DNA of 64,000 nt from Arthrobacter globiformis NBRC 12137 (GTDB taxonomy: Bacteria > Actinomycetota > Actinomycetes > Actinomycetales > Micrococcaceae): the NCBI RefSeq assembly GCF_000238915.1, contig NZ_BAEG01000035.1, positions 1 to 64,000 on the forward strand, read 5' to 3'. Both the position numbers and the translations under genes were made by a program. Under the pieces are notes generated by a model that had not been told where the DNA came from, ran no database searches, and saw nothing but the letters and a program-made list of their open reading frames with translations. Shown in pieces: positions 45,369 to 54,786 of the stretch. Position 1 is the stretch's first letter. Every line of letters begins with the position of its first letter.

Positions 45369-46436
45369 CTAGGGGGCGGTTGGGGGGTAGGTAATGAGTA
45401 CTTTGAGGTTGGTGGGGTCGGTCACCGGTGCGGTGAGTGCGGCGGCGGCGTCTTCGAGCGGGAACGTGCTGGTGATGATGGACGGCAGGTCCACGACGCC
45501 GGAGGAGGCGAGGTCGATCGCCGCCGGGAATGCGTTTGCGTAGCGGAAGGCAGTGACGAGGTCGATCTCGTAACGCTGGAGGAACCCGAGCGGGATACCG
45601 TCCACCGTGGCTTTGGCCTGGCCGACGACGGTGGCGCGGGCTGCCGGCGCCAAGGTCTGGAGGCCGTCCGCCAGGGCCCGGGTATTGCCGGAGCATTCGA
45701 TGAGCCGGTCCATGCCCGTCAGGTCCAGCGGCGTGGTTGCGGTGTTGATGGTGCGGGTGGCGCCGAACTTCGCGGCGACGGCGAGGCGGTCGTCGTTCAC
45801 GTCCGTCACCACGATCTCGGCGGTGCCCTGGGCTGCTGCGACCTGGGCGACGAGCAGGCCGATGGGTCCGGCGCCGGTGATCAGCACGCGGTGGCCCTTG
45901 CGGACCTGCGCCCGTTCCACGGCCCAGACGGCGACGGCGAGGGGTTCGATCGCTGCCCCGATTTCCGCCGGGATGGTGTCCGGCAGTCGGTGGACGGCAG
46001 CCTCGGGCACCACCACGTGGCGGGCGAACAGCCCGTTGGTGGGCGGGGAACCGAAGCAGGTTCCGGCAGGGCAGAGGTTGTAGCGCCCGGACAGGCACGT
46101 CGGGCATTCCCGGCAGGGCAGGGCCGGTTCAATGACGACGGCGGTGCCCGCGGCGGTGGTGGCCTGCGGTCCGGCGGCGATGACGACGCCAGCCCCCTCG
46201 TGTCCGAGGACGGTGGGCTGGCGCAGCAGGTTGGTGCCGTTCCGGCCGTCGGCGAAGTAGTGCATGTCCGAGCCGCAGATCCCGCCGGAGCGCATTTCGA
46301 CCAGCAGGTCATTCCGGCCGAGGGCGCGCAGCGGCTTGTGCTCGATGCGCAGGTCGCGGGCGCCGTGCAGCACGGCGGCCTGGGTTCCGGTGGGAAGCCC
46401 GGCGGTGTTTGTTGCGGGAATGGTTTGGGTGGTCAT
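45369..46436 (-). CDS. zinc-dependent alcohol dehydrogenase (L-idonate 5-dehydrogenase-like)
   Basis: A 355-residue medium-chain dehydrogenase. Catalytic zinc ligands are in GGICGSDMHYF (Cys) and LGHEGAGVV (His-Glu). The structural zinc site is the Cys cluster CRECPTCLSGRYNLC. The NAD site is VLITGAGPIGLLVAQ. The SDMHYF and GNTRALADG features resemble L-idonate 5-dehydrogenase and sorbitol-type dehydrogenases. In this operon it could oxidise L-idonate or L-gulonate to a keto acid that feeds the fructuronate branch. Its ATG overlaps the preceding stop codon. Confidence 0.88.
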   Translation of the reverse strand: MTTQTIPATNTAGLPTGTQAAVLHGARDLRIEHKPLRALGRNDLLVEMRSGGICGSDMHYFADGRNGTNLLRQPTVLGHEGAGVVIAAGPQATTAAGTAVVIEPALPCRECPTCLSGRYNLCPAGTCFGSPPTNGLFARHVVVPEAAVHRLPDTIPAEIGAAIEPLAVAVWAVERAQVRKGHRVLITGAGPIGLLVAQVAAAQGTAEIVVTDVNDDRLAVAAKFGATRTINTATTPLDLTGMDRLIECSGNTRALADGLQTLAPAARATVVGQAKATVDGIPLGFLQRYEIDLVTAFRYANAFPAAIDLASSGVVDLPSIITSTFPLEDAAAALTAPVTDPTNLKVLITYPPTAP

Positions 46437-47968
46437 CGCGTGCTCCGTGTGGTTTGGAGGGACGGGGCTGAAGTGAGGGACGCGGCGGTGCTGGCTTCGG
46501 CGACGGCAGCCAGGGGTCCTGCTGAGTGGATGATGTCAATGAATTCGCCGGTGCGCAGGATGAACTCGTCGCGTTCGGCCAGTTCCTGGCCAAGGAGGTG
46601 GTGGTCGCCGAGGACCTTGCGGGCGAAGTCCTGGCCCGAGCGGGAGCCTGCCGCCAGCCCGGCCAGCAGCCCGCGTGCCGGGTCCTCCATGGCGTGGGCC
46701 TGGGGGCCGGGGTCGAACCCGGGCAGCGGGGCGATGCATGCCAGATACGCGGCGGTGGTGAGCGCCAGCAGCTGTGGCGTCCGGCCGTCGTCGAGCATCT
46801 GCAAAGCCGGTAGCGGGATCCGCTGACGGAGTTTGACGGACCCGTCCGAGCCCACCTGGCTGGTGCGGTGGCCCAGGGCCGTGTTGCGCCAGCGGGAGAA
46901 GAGCTGTTCCTCGTAGGCGTCCACGTCCACGCCCGACGGCACCGAGACACTGGGCAGATACTCGTTCTGCAGTACGGACCGGGCGGCCAGTTCGATGGCC
47001 GGGTGCGAGACGGAGTCGGGGATGGTGACGGCTCCGGTAAGGGCTCCGAGGTAGGCGATGAGGGAGTGGGTGCCGTTGAGCAGGCGGACCTTCAGCTGCT
47101 CGTAGCCGGCAACTTCGTCGGAGAACACCGCGCCACCGTCCTCCCAGGTGGGGCGTCCGGCGATGAAGTTATCCTCCACGATCCACATGGTGAACGGTTC
47201 TGCGGGTACGGGGATCCGGTCGCTGTAGCCGCGCTCGGATGCGACCAGGCTGCGGTAGTGGTCTGTGGTGGCCGGCACGATCCGGTCCACCATGGACGAG
47301 GGGAAGCTGGTGCGGGTGTCGATGAAGGCTAGGGCCTCGCCGGCTTCGGCGGGCGGGAGCCGGGAGGCGAATTCGCGGACCAGCCGCTGCGTGTGGTGGC
47401 CGTTGTCGGCGAGGTTGTCGCAGCTGAGGATGGTGACGGGTTCCGCGTGGGTCCGGGACCGGTGCTGCAGGCCGCGGACGATCTGTCCGATCGGTGTCCG
47501 CGGCGTTCCGGGGTTGGCGAGGTCATGCTGGATGGCGGGGTCCTGGAGGTTCAGCGAGCCGGTGGCGGGGGTGTAGTTGTAGCCGTTTTCGGTGACGGTC
47601 AGGGACACGATCCGGGTGCCGGCGTCGCCGATGGCCGTGATCACCCGGTCCGGGTTGGCGGCGGCGGTGAAGGCGTCGGTGTGGACCCGGGGAAGTGAGA
47701 ACTTTGAGCCCGCGGGGGATACTTCCACCACGGTGTAGAGCATGTCCTGGGCGTGCATGGCGTCCGGGATGGCGGTGGAGCGGCTGGCGACGCCGATGAT
47801 GCCCCAGTCGCCGCCGTGGGCAGTGACGGCGGCGTCGGTGTAGACGGCCTGGTGGGCGCGGTGGAAGTTGCCGAAGCCCAGGTGCACGATCCCGGGGGCC
47901 GGTACTGCCGGCCGCCGCAGGATCCCGGCGATGGCGGCGGACAGTCCGGGGGTTGATGAAGACGTCAT
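46433..47968 (-). CDS. mannitol dehydrogenase family, probably fructuronate reductase (UxuB-like)
   Basis: A 511-residue long-chain polyol dehydrogenase. ATG 47968 has GAAGGA nine bases upstream. The N-terminal NAD motif is VHLGFGNFHRAHQAVY. The catalytic region KVRLLNGTHSLIAYLG shows the family K-x5-N-x2-H pattern. In this setting it most likely interconverts D-fructuronate and D-mannonate, the substrate of the dehydratase encoded just upstream. D-arabinitol or mannitol dehydrogenase is the alternative, but the operon argues for the uronate enzyme. Confidence 0.88.
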   Translation of the reverse strand: MTSSSTPGLSAAIAGILRRPAVPAPGIVHLGFGNFHRAHQAVYTDAAVTAHGGDWGIIGVASRSTAIPDAMHAQDMLYTVVEVSPAGSKFSLPRVHTDAFTAAANPDRVITAIGDAGTRIVSLTVTENGYNYTPATGSLNLQDPAIQHDLANPGTPRTPIGQIVRGLQHRSRTHAEPVTILSCDNLADNGHHTQRLVREFASRLPPAEAGEALAFIDTRTSFPSSMVDRIVPATTDHYRSLVASERGYSDRIPVPAEPFTMWIVEDNFIAGRPTWEDGGAVFSDEVAGYEQLKVRLLNGTHSLIAYLGALTGAVTIPDSVSHPAIELAARSVLQNEYLPSVSVPSGVDVDAYEEQLFSRWRNTALGHRTSQVGSDGSVKLRQRIPLPALQMLDDGRTPQLLALTTAAYLACIAPLPGFDPGPQAHAMEDPARGLLAGLAAGSRSGQDFARKVLGDHHLLGQELAERDEFILRTGEFIDIIHSAGPLAAVAEASTAASLTSAPSLQTTRSTR

Positions 47969-47970
47969 GG

Positions 47971-49188
47971 TCACCAGTCCTTCATGGAGCCGTCGAGCTC
48001 GCGGGCGATGGGCAGGTAGGCCTGCTTGTACGGGAACCGGGCGGCGGCCTGCTCGTCCACGTGCACGCCGAGGCCAGGTTCGTCGCCGGGGTGGAGGTAG
48101 CCGTCTTCGAAGCGGAAGCTGGAGCGGAAGACCTCGGACACGAGGGGGTCGTAGCCCATGTATTCCTGGATGGCGAAATTGGTGGTGGCCAGGCCAAGGT
48201 GCAGCGAGGCCGAGAGGTTGATGGGGGACACGTCGGAGGGACCGTGCGGGGCGCCTTTGATCTGGTAGACCTCGGCGAGGGCGAGGATCTTGCGGACGTG
48301 GGAGATGCCTCCGGCGTGGACGACGGCGGTGCGGATGAAGTCGATGAGGCGTTCGGTGATGAGCTGCTCGCAGTCCCAGACGGTGTTGAAGACTTCGCCG
48401 ATGGCCAAGGGGATAGTGGTCTGCTGGCGCAGGGTGCGCAGCAGCCGCTGGTTTTCCGCCGGGGTGACGTCTTCAAGCCAGAACAGGTCCACATCCTCCA
48501 GTGACCTGGCCAGGCGGGCGGCTTCTGTGGGGTTGAGCCGGTGGTGGACGTCGTGCAGGAGCTTCAGTTCCGGACCCACGTGTTCGCGGACTGCGGCCAG
48601 GACCTTCGGGGCGTGGCGGAGGTAGGCGGAGGTGTCCCAGTCCTCTTCGACCGGTCCGGCGCCGCGGCCGGCCGGTTCGTAGCTGGCGGCACCCTTCGTG
48701 ACGCCATAGACCTTGTCCAGGCCGGGAACCCCGGACTGGGCGCGGACGGCGCGGAAGCCCTGTTCGCGGCGGCGGTCCACGGAATCGAGGAGCTCGGGAA
48801 CGTCCCAGCCGGTGGCGTGGGTGTAGGTCAGGATCTTGTCCCGGGCCGCGCCGCCGAGGAGCTGGTAGACGGGAACGTCCAGGGCCTTGCCCTTGATGTC
48901 CCACAGCGCCAGGTCGACGGCACCGATCGCGGCCATGGTTACCGGCCCTCGCCGCCAGTAGGCACCGCGGTAGAAGTACTGCCAGGTGTCTTCGATCCGG
49001 TCCGCGTCCCGGCCGAGCAGGGCGGGCGCGAGGTGGTCGCGGAGGTAGCTGGCAACGGACAGTTCGCGGCCGTTGAGGGTGGCGTCGCCCCAGCCGACGA
49101 TGCCGTCGTCGGTGGTGATCTTCAGGGTGACGAAGTTGCGGCTAGGGCTGGTGACGAGGACGTCGACGTCAACGATTTTTCGGGTCAT
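47971..49188 (-). CDS. manD: D-mannonate dehydratase (ManD, enolase superfamily)
   Basis: A 405-residue enolase-superfamily acid-sugar dehydratase. ManD features are [26 protein letters not shown], the inserted 150s loop with [19 protein letters not shown], metal ligands in [11 protein letters not shown] (Asp), FWLEDVTP (Glu) and LAIGEVFN (Glu), and the conserved C-terminal GSMKDW ending in Trp. It dehydrates D-mannonate to 2-keto-3-deoxygluconate. Close relatives can prefer D-gluconate, so specificity is not certain. It overlaps the hydroxyacid dehydrogenase gene by four bases. Confidence 0.92.
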   Translation of the reverse strand: MTRKIVDVDVLVTSPSRNFVTLKITTDDGIVGWGDATLNGRELSVASYLRDHLAPALLGRDADRIEDTWQYFYRGAYWRRGPVTMAAIGAVDLALWDIKGKALDVPVYQLLGGAARDKILTYTHATGWDVPELLDSVDRRREQGFRAVRAQSGVPGLDKVYGVTKGAASYEPAGRGAGPVEEDWDTSAYLRHAPKVLAAVREHVGPELKLLHDVHHRLNPTEAARLARSLEDVDLFWLEDVTPAENQRLLRTLRQQTTIPLAIGEVFNTVWDCEQLITERLIDFIRTAVVHAGGISHVRKILALAEVYQIKGAPHGPSDVSPINLSASLHLGLATTNFAIQEYMGYDPLVSEVFRSSFRFEDGYLHPGDEPGLGVHVDEQAAARFPYKQAYLPIARELDGSMKDW

Positions 49189-50165
49189 CGGGAAATCACT
49201 ACATTCTTCAGGGGCTGGTTCGCTGACAGTCGGGTGATGTTTTCGGCAATTTCGCGGGCACGGCCGCGGAAGGTCTCGGCGGTGACGCCGGAGGAGTGCG
49301 GGGTCATGATGACGTTGTCGAGCCGGCCGAACGGCAGGGCAGAGGGTTCGCCACGCCCGTCGGTGCCCGGGTACTGGTACCAGACGTCGACGGCGGCGCC
49401 GGCGATCCGGCGCTCCTTCAGGGCCTCGTAAAGTGCGGCTTCGTCGACGACGGGTCCGCGGGCAACGTTGACGATCTGCCCTTCGGGGCCGAGGTCGTCC
49501 AGTTCGGCCGCACCGATCAGGGAGGTGGTTCCGGCGTCGAGCGGGATGCTGACCACCAACACATCGGATTCGCTGAGGGCCTCCCCCAGGCGGTCTGTGG
49601 CGCCGGTCCAGCGCAGCGAGTTCTCCTGCGCGTTGACGGAGCCGCTGCGGGTGATGGCGATGCCCTCCGCGCCGAAGGCCTGCAGCAGCTTCCAGGCGGC
49701 GCTGCCGATGTGGCCGAAGCCGAGGAACGTTACCACCGCGCCGCGCAGCGTCTCGGGCTGGCGGATGTCGGGGGAGTAGACCGAGGAGGACCAGACACCG
49801 GTTCTGAGGGCTGCGTCCTGGCCCAGCAGGTTGCGGCGCAGCGCCACGAGCACGGTGGCGATGTGCTCGGCGATGGAGCCCTCATGGTGGAAGGTGTTGG
49901 CGCAGACCGTCCCGGCGGGCAGGGCGGCGGCGTCGATGCCGTCGTAGCCTGCGCCCGCCACGTGAACCAGCCTCAGGTTCCGTGCCTCGGCGCCCATGGC
50001 GGCGGTGAACTTCGGGCCCACGTAGACGTCGGCGTCCTTGAGGTCGGTCAGGACTGAGTGTTCGTTCCAGCTGTCGTGCCAGGACGTGACGGTGCCTTCC
50101 GGCAGTGCCGCCTCGAAGGTGGCGCGCTGGGGCATCAGGTTGGAGTCTGCGATGACGATTCTCAT
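49185..50165 (-). CDS. D-2-hydroxyacid dehydrogenase
   Basis: A 326-residue NAD-dependent dehydrogenase. The NAD-binding [13 protein letters not shown] is near residue 150, the Arg in [17 protein letters not shown], the catalytic His in MTPHSSGVT. Its role in a uronate operon is unclear; relatives reduce glyoxylate or hydroxypyruvate or oxidise sugar-derived 2-hydroxyacids. It lies between the LacI gene (two-base gap) and the dehydratase gene (overlapping), so it is part of the same transcript. Confidence 0.9.
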   Translation of the reverse strand: MRIVIADSNLMPQRATFEAALPEGTVTSWHDSWNEHSVLTDLKDADVYVGPKFTAAMGAEARNLRLVHVAGAGYDGIDAAALPAGTVCANTFHHEGSIAEHIATVLVALRRNLLGQDAALRTGVWSSSVYSPDIRQPETLRGAVVTFLGFGHIGSAAWKLLQAFGAEGIAITRSGSVNAQENSLRWTGATDRLGEALSESDVLVVSIPLDAGTTSLIGAAELDDLGPEGQIVNVARGPVVDEAALYEALKERRIAGAAVDVWYQYPGTDGRGEPSALPFGRLDNVIMTPHSSGVTAETFRGRAREIAENITRLSANQPLKNVVISR

Positions 50166-50167
50166 GG

Positions 50168-51157
50168 TTACTTTCCCTGGAGGGTCTGGTCGGCGGTGCG
50201 GGCCGCGAACGTGGAGCCGCGCACGATGAGCTGCGAGTTGAGGTGGACGGCTTCGGTGGCCGTCGGCTTGCCGGAAATTTGTTCAAGGAGGAGTTCGAGG
50301 GCGAGGGAGCCGCTGCGGCCGATGGGAACCCGGACGGACGTGAGTCCTGGTTCGGCAGCGGCGGCGATGTCGAGGTCGTCGATGCCCACCACGCTGATGT
50401 CCTCGGGGCAGTGGTAGCCGAGTGTCCGGGCTCCGGCGAGCATGCCGATAGCCACGAGGTCGTTGTAGGCGATGACGGCGGTGGCGCCGCTGGCGACCAC
50501 CGACGCGGCGGCGGCTAGGCCGCCGTCGACCGTGGCGTTCTGGTTGCCCACGGTGACCAGTTCAATGCCCCAGTCGTCGCAGAGGCGGGTGATGGCGGCA
50601 AGACGCTGGCCGTTGGCCCAGGAGGAGGCCGGGCCGGGGATGTAGGCGAGCTTGCGGTGGCCGAGGGCATGCAGGTGCTCAACGGCCTGCCGGATCCCCT
50701 CACCGGCCTCCATCAGTACGCGGGCCGCATGGTCGGCCTCACCGTTGATCACGACGAGCGGCGCGTTGCCGGCCAGGTTGTGGATCTGCTCCGAAGGGAG
50801 CCGCGGGGAGCAGAGGATGATACCGTCCACACCGGTGGCGAAGGCCGCGAGGTGGTCGCGCTCCCGGGCGGAGGACTCGCCGGTGTCAGCGAGCACCATC
50901 CGGTGCCGGCCGTGCCAGGCCTGGTCCTGGATGGCCTTGATGAGCGCAGCGAACACCGCGTTGGAGATGTCCGGCACCACAACGCCGAAGGTCCGGCTGC
51001 CAGTGAGGCCGGGGACGTCGTACCCGAGCTGGGCGGCGGCATCCATGACCTTCTGCCGCGTCTCGGCGGCGAGCCGGCCGGGGTCGCCGAACGCCCGTGA
51101 CGCGGTGGCGAGCGAGACGCCCGCGAGCTTTGCGACGTCCGTGAGTTTTGCCGCCAT
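50168..51157 (-). CDS. LacI-family regulator of the hexuronate operon
   Basis: A 329-residue repressor with the N-terminal helix-turn-helix KLTDVAKLAGVSLATASRAF (residues 4-23) and a sugar-binding effector domain (FGVVVPDISNAVFAALIKAI; ISVVGIDDLDIA near the C-terminus). It is the first gene of the operon, and a perfect 16-bp palindrome 47-62 bases upstream (51204-51219) is its likely operator, implying autoregulation. The ligand is probably a pathway keto acid such as KDG or fructuronate. Confidence 0.93.
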   Translation of the reverse strand: MAAKLTDVAKLAGVSLATASRAFGDPGRLAAETRQKVMDAAAQLGYDVPGLTGSRTFGVVVPDISNAVFAALIKAIQDQAWHGRHRMVLADTGESSARERDHLAAFATGVDGIILCSPRLPSEQIHNLAGNAPLVVINGEADHAARVLMEAGEGIRQAVEHLHALGHRKLAYIPGPASSWANGQRLAAITRLCDDWGIELVTVGNQNATVDGGLAAAASVVASGATAVIAYNDLVAIGMLAGARTLGYHCPEDISVVGIDDLDIAAAAEPGLTSVRVPIGRSGSLALELLLEQISGKPTATEAVHLNSQLIVRGSTFAARTADQTLQGK

Positions 51158-51203
51158 CAGTCCTCCAGTTGCTTCGTTGAAACCCTTCCCCCCAAGTATG
51201 GAA

Positions 51204-51219
51204 AAGCTTGTACAAGCTT
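51204..51219 (-). promoter_or_regulatory. perfect 16-bp palindromic operator
   Basis: AAGCTTGTACAAGCTT is fully self-complementary and lies 47 bases upstream of the LacI gene start. CTTGTACAAG-type sequences are common LacI-family sites. No second copy was seen in the window. Confidence 0.65.
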
Positions 51220-51510
51220 GTCAACTGTTTTCCATGAACTGCGTCACATGGGTGCATGGGGCCTTCCAGAAGACGCAGTAGGACCAGGGGGCGAGCTGCG
51301 ACGGGAGTCAAAGCCCGGTGAATGCGGCTTTGAAAACCGTGCCGCTGCGCTTCGGGTCATGCTGATCCGCGGCGGGGATGCCGGGGCTGTGCGCCCCGAG
51401 GGCCGCTACGCCGCCTGGGCTTGGTGAAACCGCGCACGGCAGTGGAACAGTTGTGCTTTTCCCCGTTCGAGGCGGGACGGGCGTTCGCCTGGCAGCCGCC
51501 GCAGATCCGG
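51220..51510. other. intergenic stretch between diverging contexts
   Basis: About 290 bases between the operator and the 3' end of the AAA+ gene. No supported gene; weak open frames only. Confidence 0.35.
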
Positions 51511-52557
51511 TCAGACCAGCCAGCGCCACCAGCGTGACCGCTCCGGTTCCGGCGTCGGTTCCGGTTCCGGCTCAGGCTCCGGCTCCTCACCCAATGCCAG
51601 CGCGGCCTCGACGATGTCGTCCGCGGTGAGCGTCATGACGGCCTCACGATCGAGCGCGTCGAGACTTTGTTCCTCGTCGAGCGACAGCCGCAGCGCCTGA
51701 CGGTTGAGCGTCTGCTCGAACAGCGTGCGGGCGAACCGTGCGTTGCCGGAGTCCTCGCCCGCGTGAAGCCCGGTGAGGATGCGGCGCAGCATCTGGTCCG
51801 CGCCCGGCTCCAGCGTGTACTCGTGCTGGGCCAGCATCTGGTGGAAGATCGTCTGGAGTGCGTCGACGGAGTAGTCGGGGAACGTGATCTCGCGGGCGAA
51901 CCGGGAGCGCAGTCCGGGGTTGGAGAGCAAGAAGGATTCCATCAGCCTCGGGTACCCGGCCACGATCACGACCAGGCGGTGGCGGTGGTCCTCCATCCGC
52001 TTGAGCAGGACCTCGATCGCCTCGGGGCCGAAGTCCATCCGGCCGTCCTCCGGGGCCAGCGCGTAGGCTTCGTCGATGAAAAGGACGCCGTCCAGCGCAC
52101 GCCGGATCACCCGGTCCGTCTTGATGGCGGTCGCGCCGACGTACTGCCCCACCAGGCCCGAACGGTCGACCTCGACCAGGTGGCCTTTTTGCAGCAGACC
52201 GACCGCGCGGTACATTTCGGCCAGGAGCCGCGCCACGGTGGTCTTGCCCGTGCCCGGGTTTCCGAGGAACACCAGATGCTGTGATGTGGCTACCTCCGGC
52301 AGGCCGTGCGCCTTACGGCGGGCCTGCACCTGGAGCAGTGCGACGAGCGCCCTCACCTGTTCCTTCACGGTCTCCAGTCCGACCAGAGCGTCGAGCTCGG
52401 CCTGCACCTCGGACAGCGGCCGGGCCGGCCCGGGCCTCGCACCGATGAGATCGCCGACCAGGTCGTCGACGCGCTCCGAAACGGGCAGCTTGAGCTGATC
52501 GGCCAGATGGACGATGGTTTCGCGCAGGTCGTCGAGCGGATGGCGGCTGGCAGCCAT
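51511..52557 (-). CDS. AAA+ ATPase, CbbX/SpoVK type
   Basis: A 348-residue AAA+ protein. ATG 52557 is taken as start since family similarity begins soon after; the ORF runs 49 codons further with unlikely sequence. LDALVGLETVKEQVRALVAL opens the ATPase domain, Walker A is FLGNPGTGKTT, Walker B VLFIDEAYAL, sensor 1 VIVAGYP and the arginine region SNPGLRSRFAREI. The end is a Pro-Glu repeat (EPEPEPEPEPTPEPE) followed by RSRWWRWLV. CbbX-like proteins remodel enzymes or assist type VII secretion (EccA); no Rubisco or ESX genes are nearby. Role unknown. Confidence 0.85.
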   Translation of the reverse strand: MAASRHPLDDLRETIVHLADQLKLPVSERVDDLVGDLIGARPGPARPLSEVQAELDALVGLETVKEQVRALVALLQVQARRKAHGLPEVATSQHLVFLGNPGTGKTTVARLLAEMYRAVGLLQKGHLVEVDRSGLVGQYVGATAIKTDRVIRRALDGVLFIDEAYALAPEDGRMDFGPEAIEVLLKRMEDHRHRLVVIVAGYPRLMESFLLSNPGLRSRFAREITFPDYSVDALQTIFHQMLAQHEYTLEPGADQMLRRILTGLHAGEDSGNARFARTLFEQTLNRQALRLSLDEEQSLDALDREAVMTLTADDIVEAALALGEEPEPEPEPEPTPEPERSRWWRWLV

Positions 52558-52788
52558 GCATCCACTGTAGTACTCGATTCCCAGGTATTGAACGCGGCAA
52601 CCCAACCTGCCACACGCGCGCGGTTCCATACCCCGTTCCGTTTCGGGCCGGGGGCTGTCGGTTGGCGGTTTCTCGTTGAGGAGGTTGCCCGGAGTGCTCG
52701 GCACGTGAGGATCGTCGGCTCATCAGGACCGTCGCCGCTGCTCGGATCGGAAGCTCGTGCACGCGCCTGCACGGACAACGCTAAACCA

Positions 52789-54384
52789 TCAATTTTTCGG
52801 GAGTGGGATGTCTCTTCCCAAATCTGGTTCCGTCGGCGCGGGCGACACGTTTCTGCCCCCTGGGGTATGGAGCAGAGCGCGCAACGTCTGGATGGTGTCG
52901 GCCTCTGCGGCCGTCTTGTCGTCACGGTAACGCTTCACGCGTGCGAACCGAAGGGCGATTCCACCCGGATAGCGGGGAGAGTGTTGGACGCCGTCGATGG
53001 CGATCTCGACCACGGTGACCGGCTCGGTCCACACCGTACCCGCAGTACGCCGCACCTCCAGCTCCTGGAACCTTTCAGTCTGCCATTGCAGCAGCGCATC
53101 GGTAAGGCCCTTGAAAGTCTTGCCCACCATGACGTAGCCGCCGGCCTCGCCGAACTCGCCAACAGGGTCCAGGGCTCCGAGGTGCAGGTTCGACAGCAGT
53201 CCGGTGCGCCGTCCTGACCCCCATTCGCAGGCGAGCACCACCAGGTCGTAGGTGAGCACCGGCTTCACCTTGATCCAGTTCGAACCCCGCCGCCCGGCGG
53301 CGTAGGCCGAGCCCACCGCCTTCACGACCACACCCTCATGACCGGCGGCCAGCGCATCGCGCGACACGCTCTCGGCAACAGCCGCATCCGCAGTGATTTT
53401 CCCCGGGATGCGGTGACCCGGGGCAATGCGCTCAAGCACGCCGATGCGTGTGGACAGCGGCTCGTCCAGCAGGTCGCGCCCGTCGATGTGCAGCACGTCG
53501 AAAAACCACGGATGCAGCAGCGTCGTGCGCGCCGCGTTCGTTCCGAACCTTGACATGGTCTCCTGGAACGGCCGGGGGCCGCCGTCCTCGTCCAGGGCTA
53601 GTGTCTCGCCGTCGAGGATCACATCGCGCACGGGCAGTCCGCGCACCACCTCCACAACCTCAGGCAGCCGATGGGTCACTTCGGCCAGGGTGCGAGTGTA
53701 GATGCGCACGTCGTCGCCGGCACGGTGAACCTGGATACGTGCGCCGTCGAGCTTGTATTCCACCGACGCTTCCCCCGTCGCCTCCAGCGCCTCGCTGGCA
53801 CTGGCCGCGGTTGCGGCCAGCATGGGCTGCACGGGACGTCCGACGACGAGGCCGACAGCGTCAAGCTGGGCCGCCGTGCCCGTGATCGCCAGCAGGGCGG
53901 CCCAGCCGAGATCGCCGGAGAGCATGGCTGCGCGGCGTACAGCCTCGACCGGCCGGCCGGCGGCGCGGGCGATTGCATCCGTCAGTACGCCTTCGAGTGC
54001 ACCGGCACGAAGTTCTCCGAGCAGCACGCCGGCGATGAAGGCCTGCTCGCGTTCGGTGGCTTCCGCCATCAGGGTCCGAAGGGTGGCGGCGCGTTCCACG
54101 GTCGAGCCAGTGCCTGCGGTTGCCTGCAGCCTGTCCAACGCAGCGTCGAGGTGGGCAATGGTGAGATTCGGCTCAGGAGCGGGTCCGCCCTTGGCCGCCC
54201 TCATGCCGCTCCAGCCGATCCCGACTCGGCCCTGGCGAGGCTTAGCGGTGAGCAGGCCGACCGCCGTCGGGATGTCCGCGGGGTCGAGCCGGAGCAGCAG
54301 GTCTGCAAGTTCGTTGACCTTGGCGAGCCGGGAGCGGGTGGCCGCTACGGCTTCCAAGGTCCTCACGAGCACGTCGAGCAGCAT
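52789..54384 (-). CDS. ATP-dependent DNA ligase
   Basis: A 531-residue ligase of the archaeal/actinobacterial LigB type. Residues 1-190 are the DNA-binding domain. The adenylylated Lys211 is in EYKLDGARIQVHR. Later nucleotidyltransferase motifs are VILDGETLA, FFDVLHIDG, HEGVVVKAVG and NWIKVKP. The OB-fold domain ends with PRYPGGIALRFARVKRYRDDK. It seals nicks using ATP and is an accessory to the NAD-dependent ligase that all bacteria carry; Ku or LigD are not in the window. Single gene on the minus strand. Confidence 0.94.
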   Translation of the reverse strand: MLLDVLVRTLEAVAATRSRLAKVNELADLLLRLDPADIPTAVGLLTAKPRQGRVGIGWSGMRAAKGGPAPEPNLTIAHLDAALDRLQATAGTGSTVERAATLRTLMAEATEREQAFIAGVLLGELRAGALEGVLTDAIARAAGRPVEAVRRAAMLSGDLGWAALLAITGTAAQLDAVGLVVGRPVQPMLAATAASASEALEATGEASVEYKLDGARIQVHRAGDDVRIYTRTLAEVTHRLPEVVEVVRGLPVRDVILDGETLALDEDGGPRPFQETMSRFGTNAARTTLLHPWFFDVLHIDGRDLLDEPLSTRIGVLERIAPGHRIPGKITADAAVAESVSRDALAAGHEGVVVKAVGSAYAAGRRGSNWIKVKPVLTYDLVVLACEWGSGRRTGLLSNLHLGALDPVGEFGEAGGYVMVGKTFKGLTDALLQWQTERFQELEVRRTAGTVWTEPVTVVEIAIDGVQHSPRYPGGIALRFARVKRYRDDKTAAEADTIQTLRALLHTPGGRNVSPAPTEPDLGRDIPLPKN

Positions 54385-54429
54385 GGCATCAGTCTGTCAC
54401 GGACGCTGGCTGTGTACAGCGATTAGCTG

Positions 54430-54660
54430 GCAGGCGCCCGTGTCCGATGACGAGGCTGGCGCTGCCATCGGCGAGGAGATTGGCCGCATCGACGCCCTGC
54501 TCCTCGGGCGGAAGACCTACGACATTTCCGCGGCCTACGGGCCGCACCAGTCCGACGAGATCGGCGGCACGCTCAACCGGGTGCCTAAGTTTGTCGTTTC
54601 CAATTCACTGGTTGCTCCGGCGTGGGCGGGCACCAAAGTGCTGCCAAATGCAGAGGCAGC
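54430..54660 (+). pseudogene. fragment of a RibD-C/dihydrofolate-reductase-like protein
   Basis: In one plus-strand frame the sequence reads VSDDEAGAAIGEEIGRIDAL, LLGRKTYDISAAYGPHQSDE, then IGGTLNRVPKFVVSNSL and APAWAGTKVL. This is the middle of YwjB/YyaP-type reductases. The N-terminal strand (LSLDG) and the C-terminal half with the NADPH site are missing; similarity ends near 54660 just before the upstream region of the beta-lactamase-fold gene. Confidence 0.65.
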
Positions 54661-54786
54661 GGGCCGTACGTGGTCGCCCGTGATGGCGTCCGACACCTCA
54701 TGTCATTAGGTACGGGAAAGGGGTGGATCTCGCGACGCCGCTGGAGTAGGTTGAGCGCAATTATCAGCGTCGCCGGGGAGTCCACC

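Noticed and set aside
45303..46826. Plus-strand frame of 507 codons opposite the zinc dehydrogenase
   Set aside because: Same reason: antisense to well-supported genes, no ribosome binding site, no recognisable domain.
51540..51600. Short tandem repeats as a CRISPR-like array
   Set aside because: They are six-base units coding Pro-Glu pairs within a gene, without spacers.
51511..52557. Rubisco activase CbbX
   Set aside because: The AAA+ core resembles CbbX, but no Rubisco or Calvin-cycle gene is present and SpoVK/EccA-like proteins look the same; only the family name is kept.
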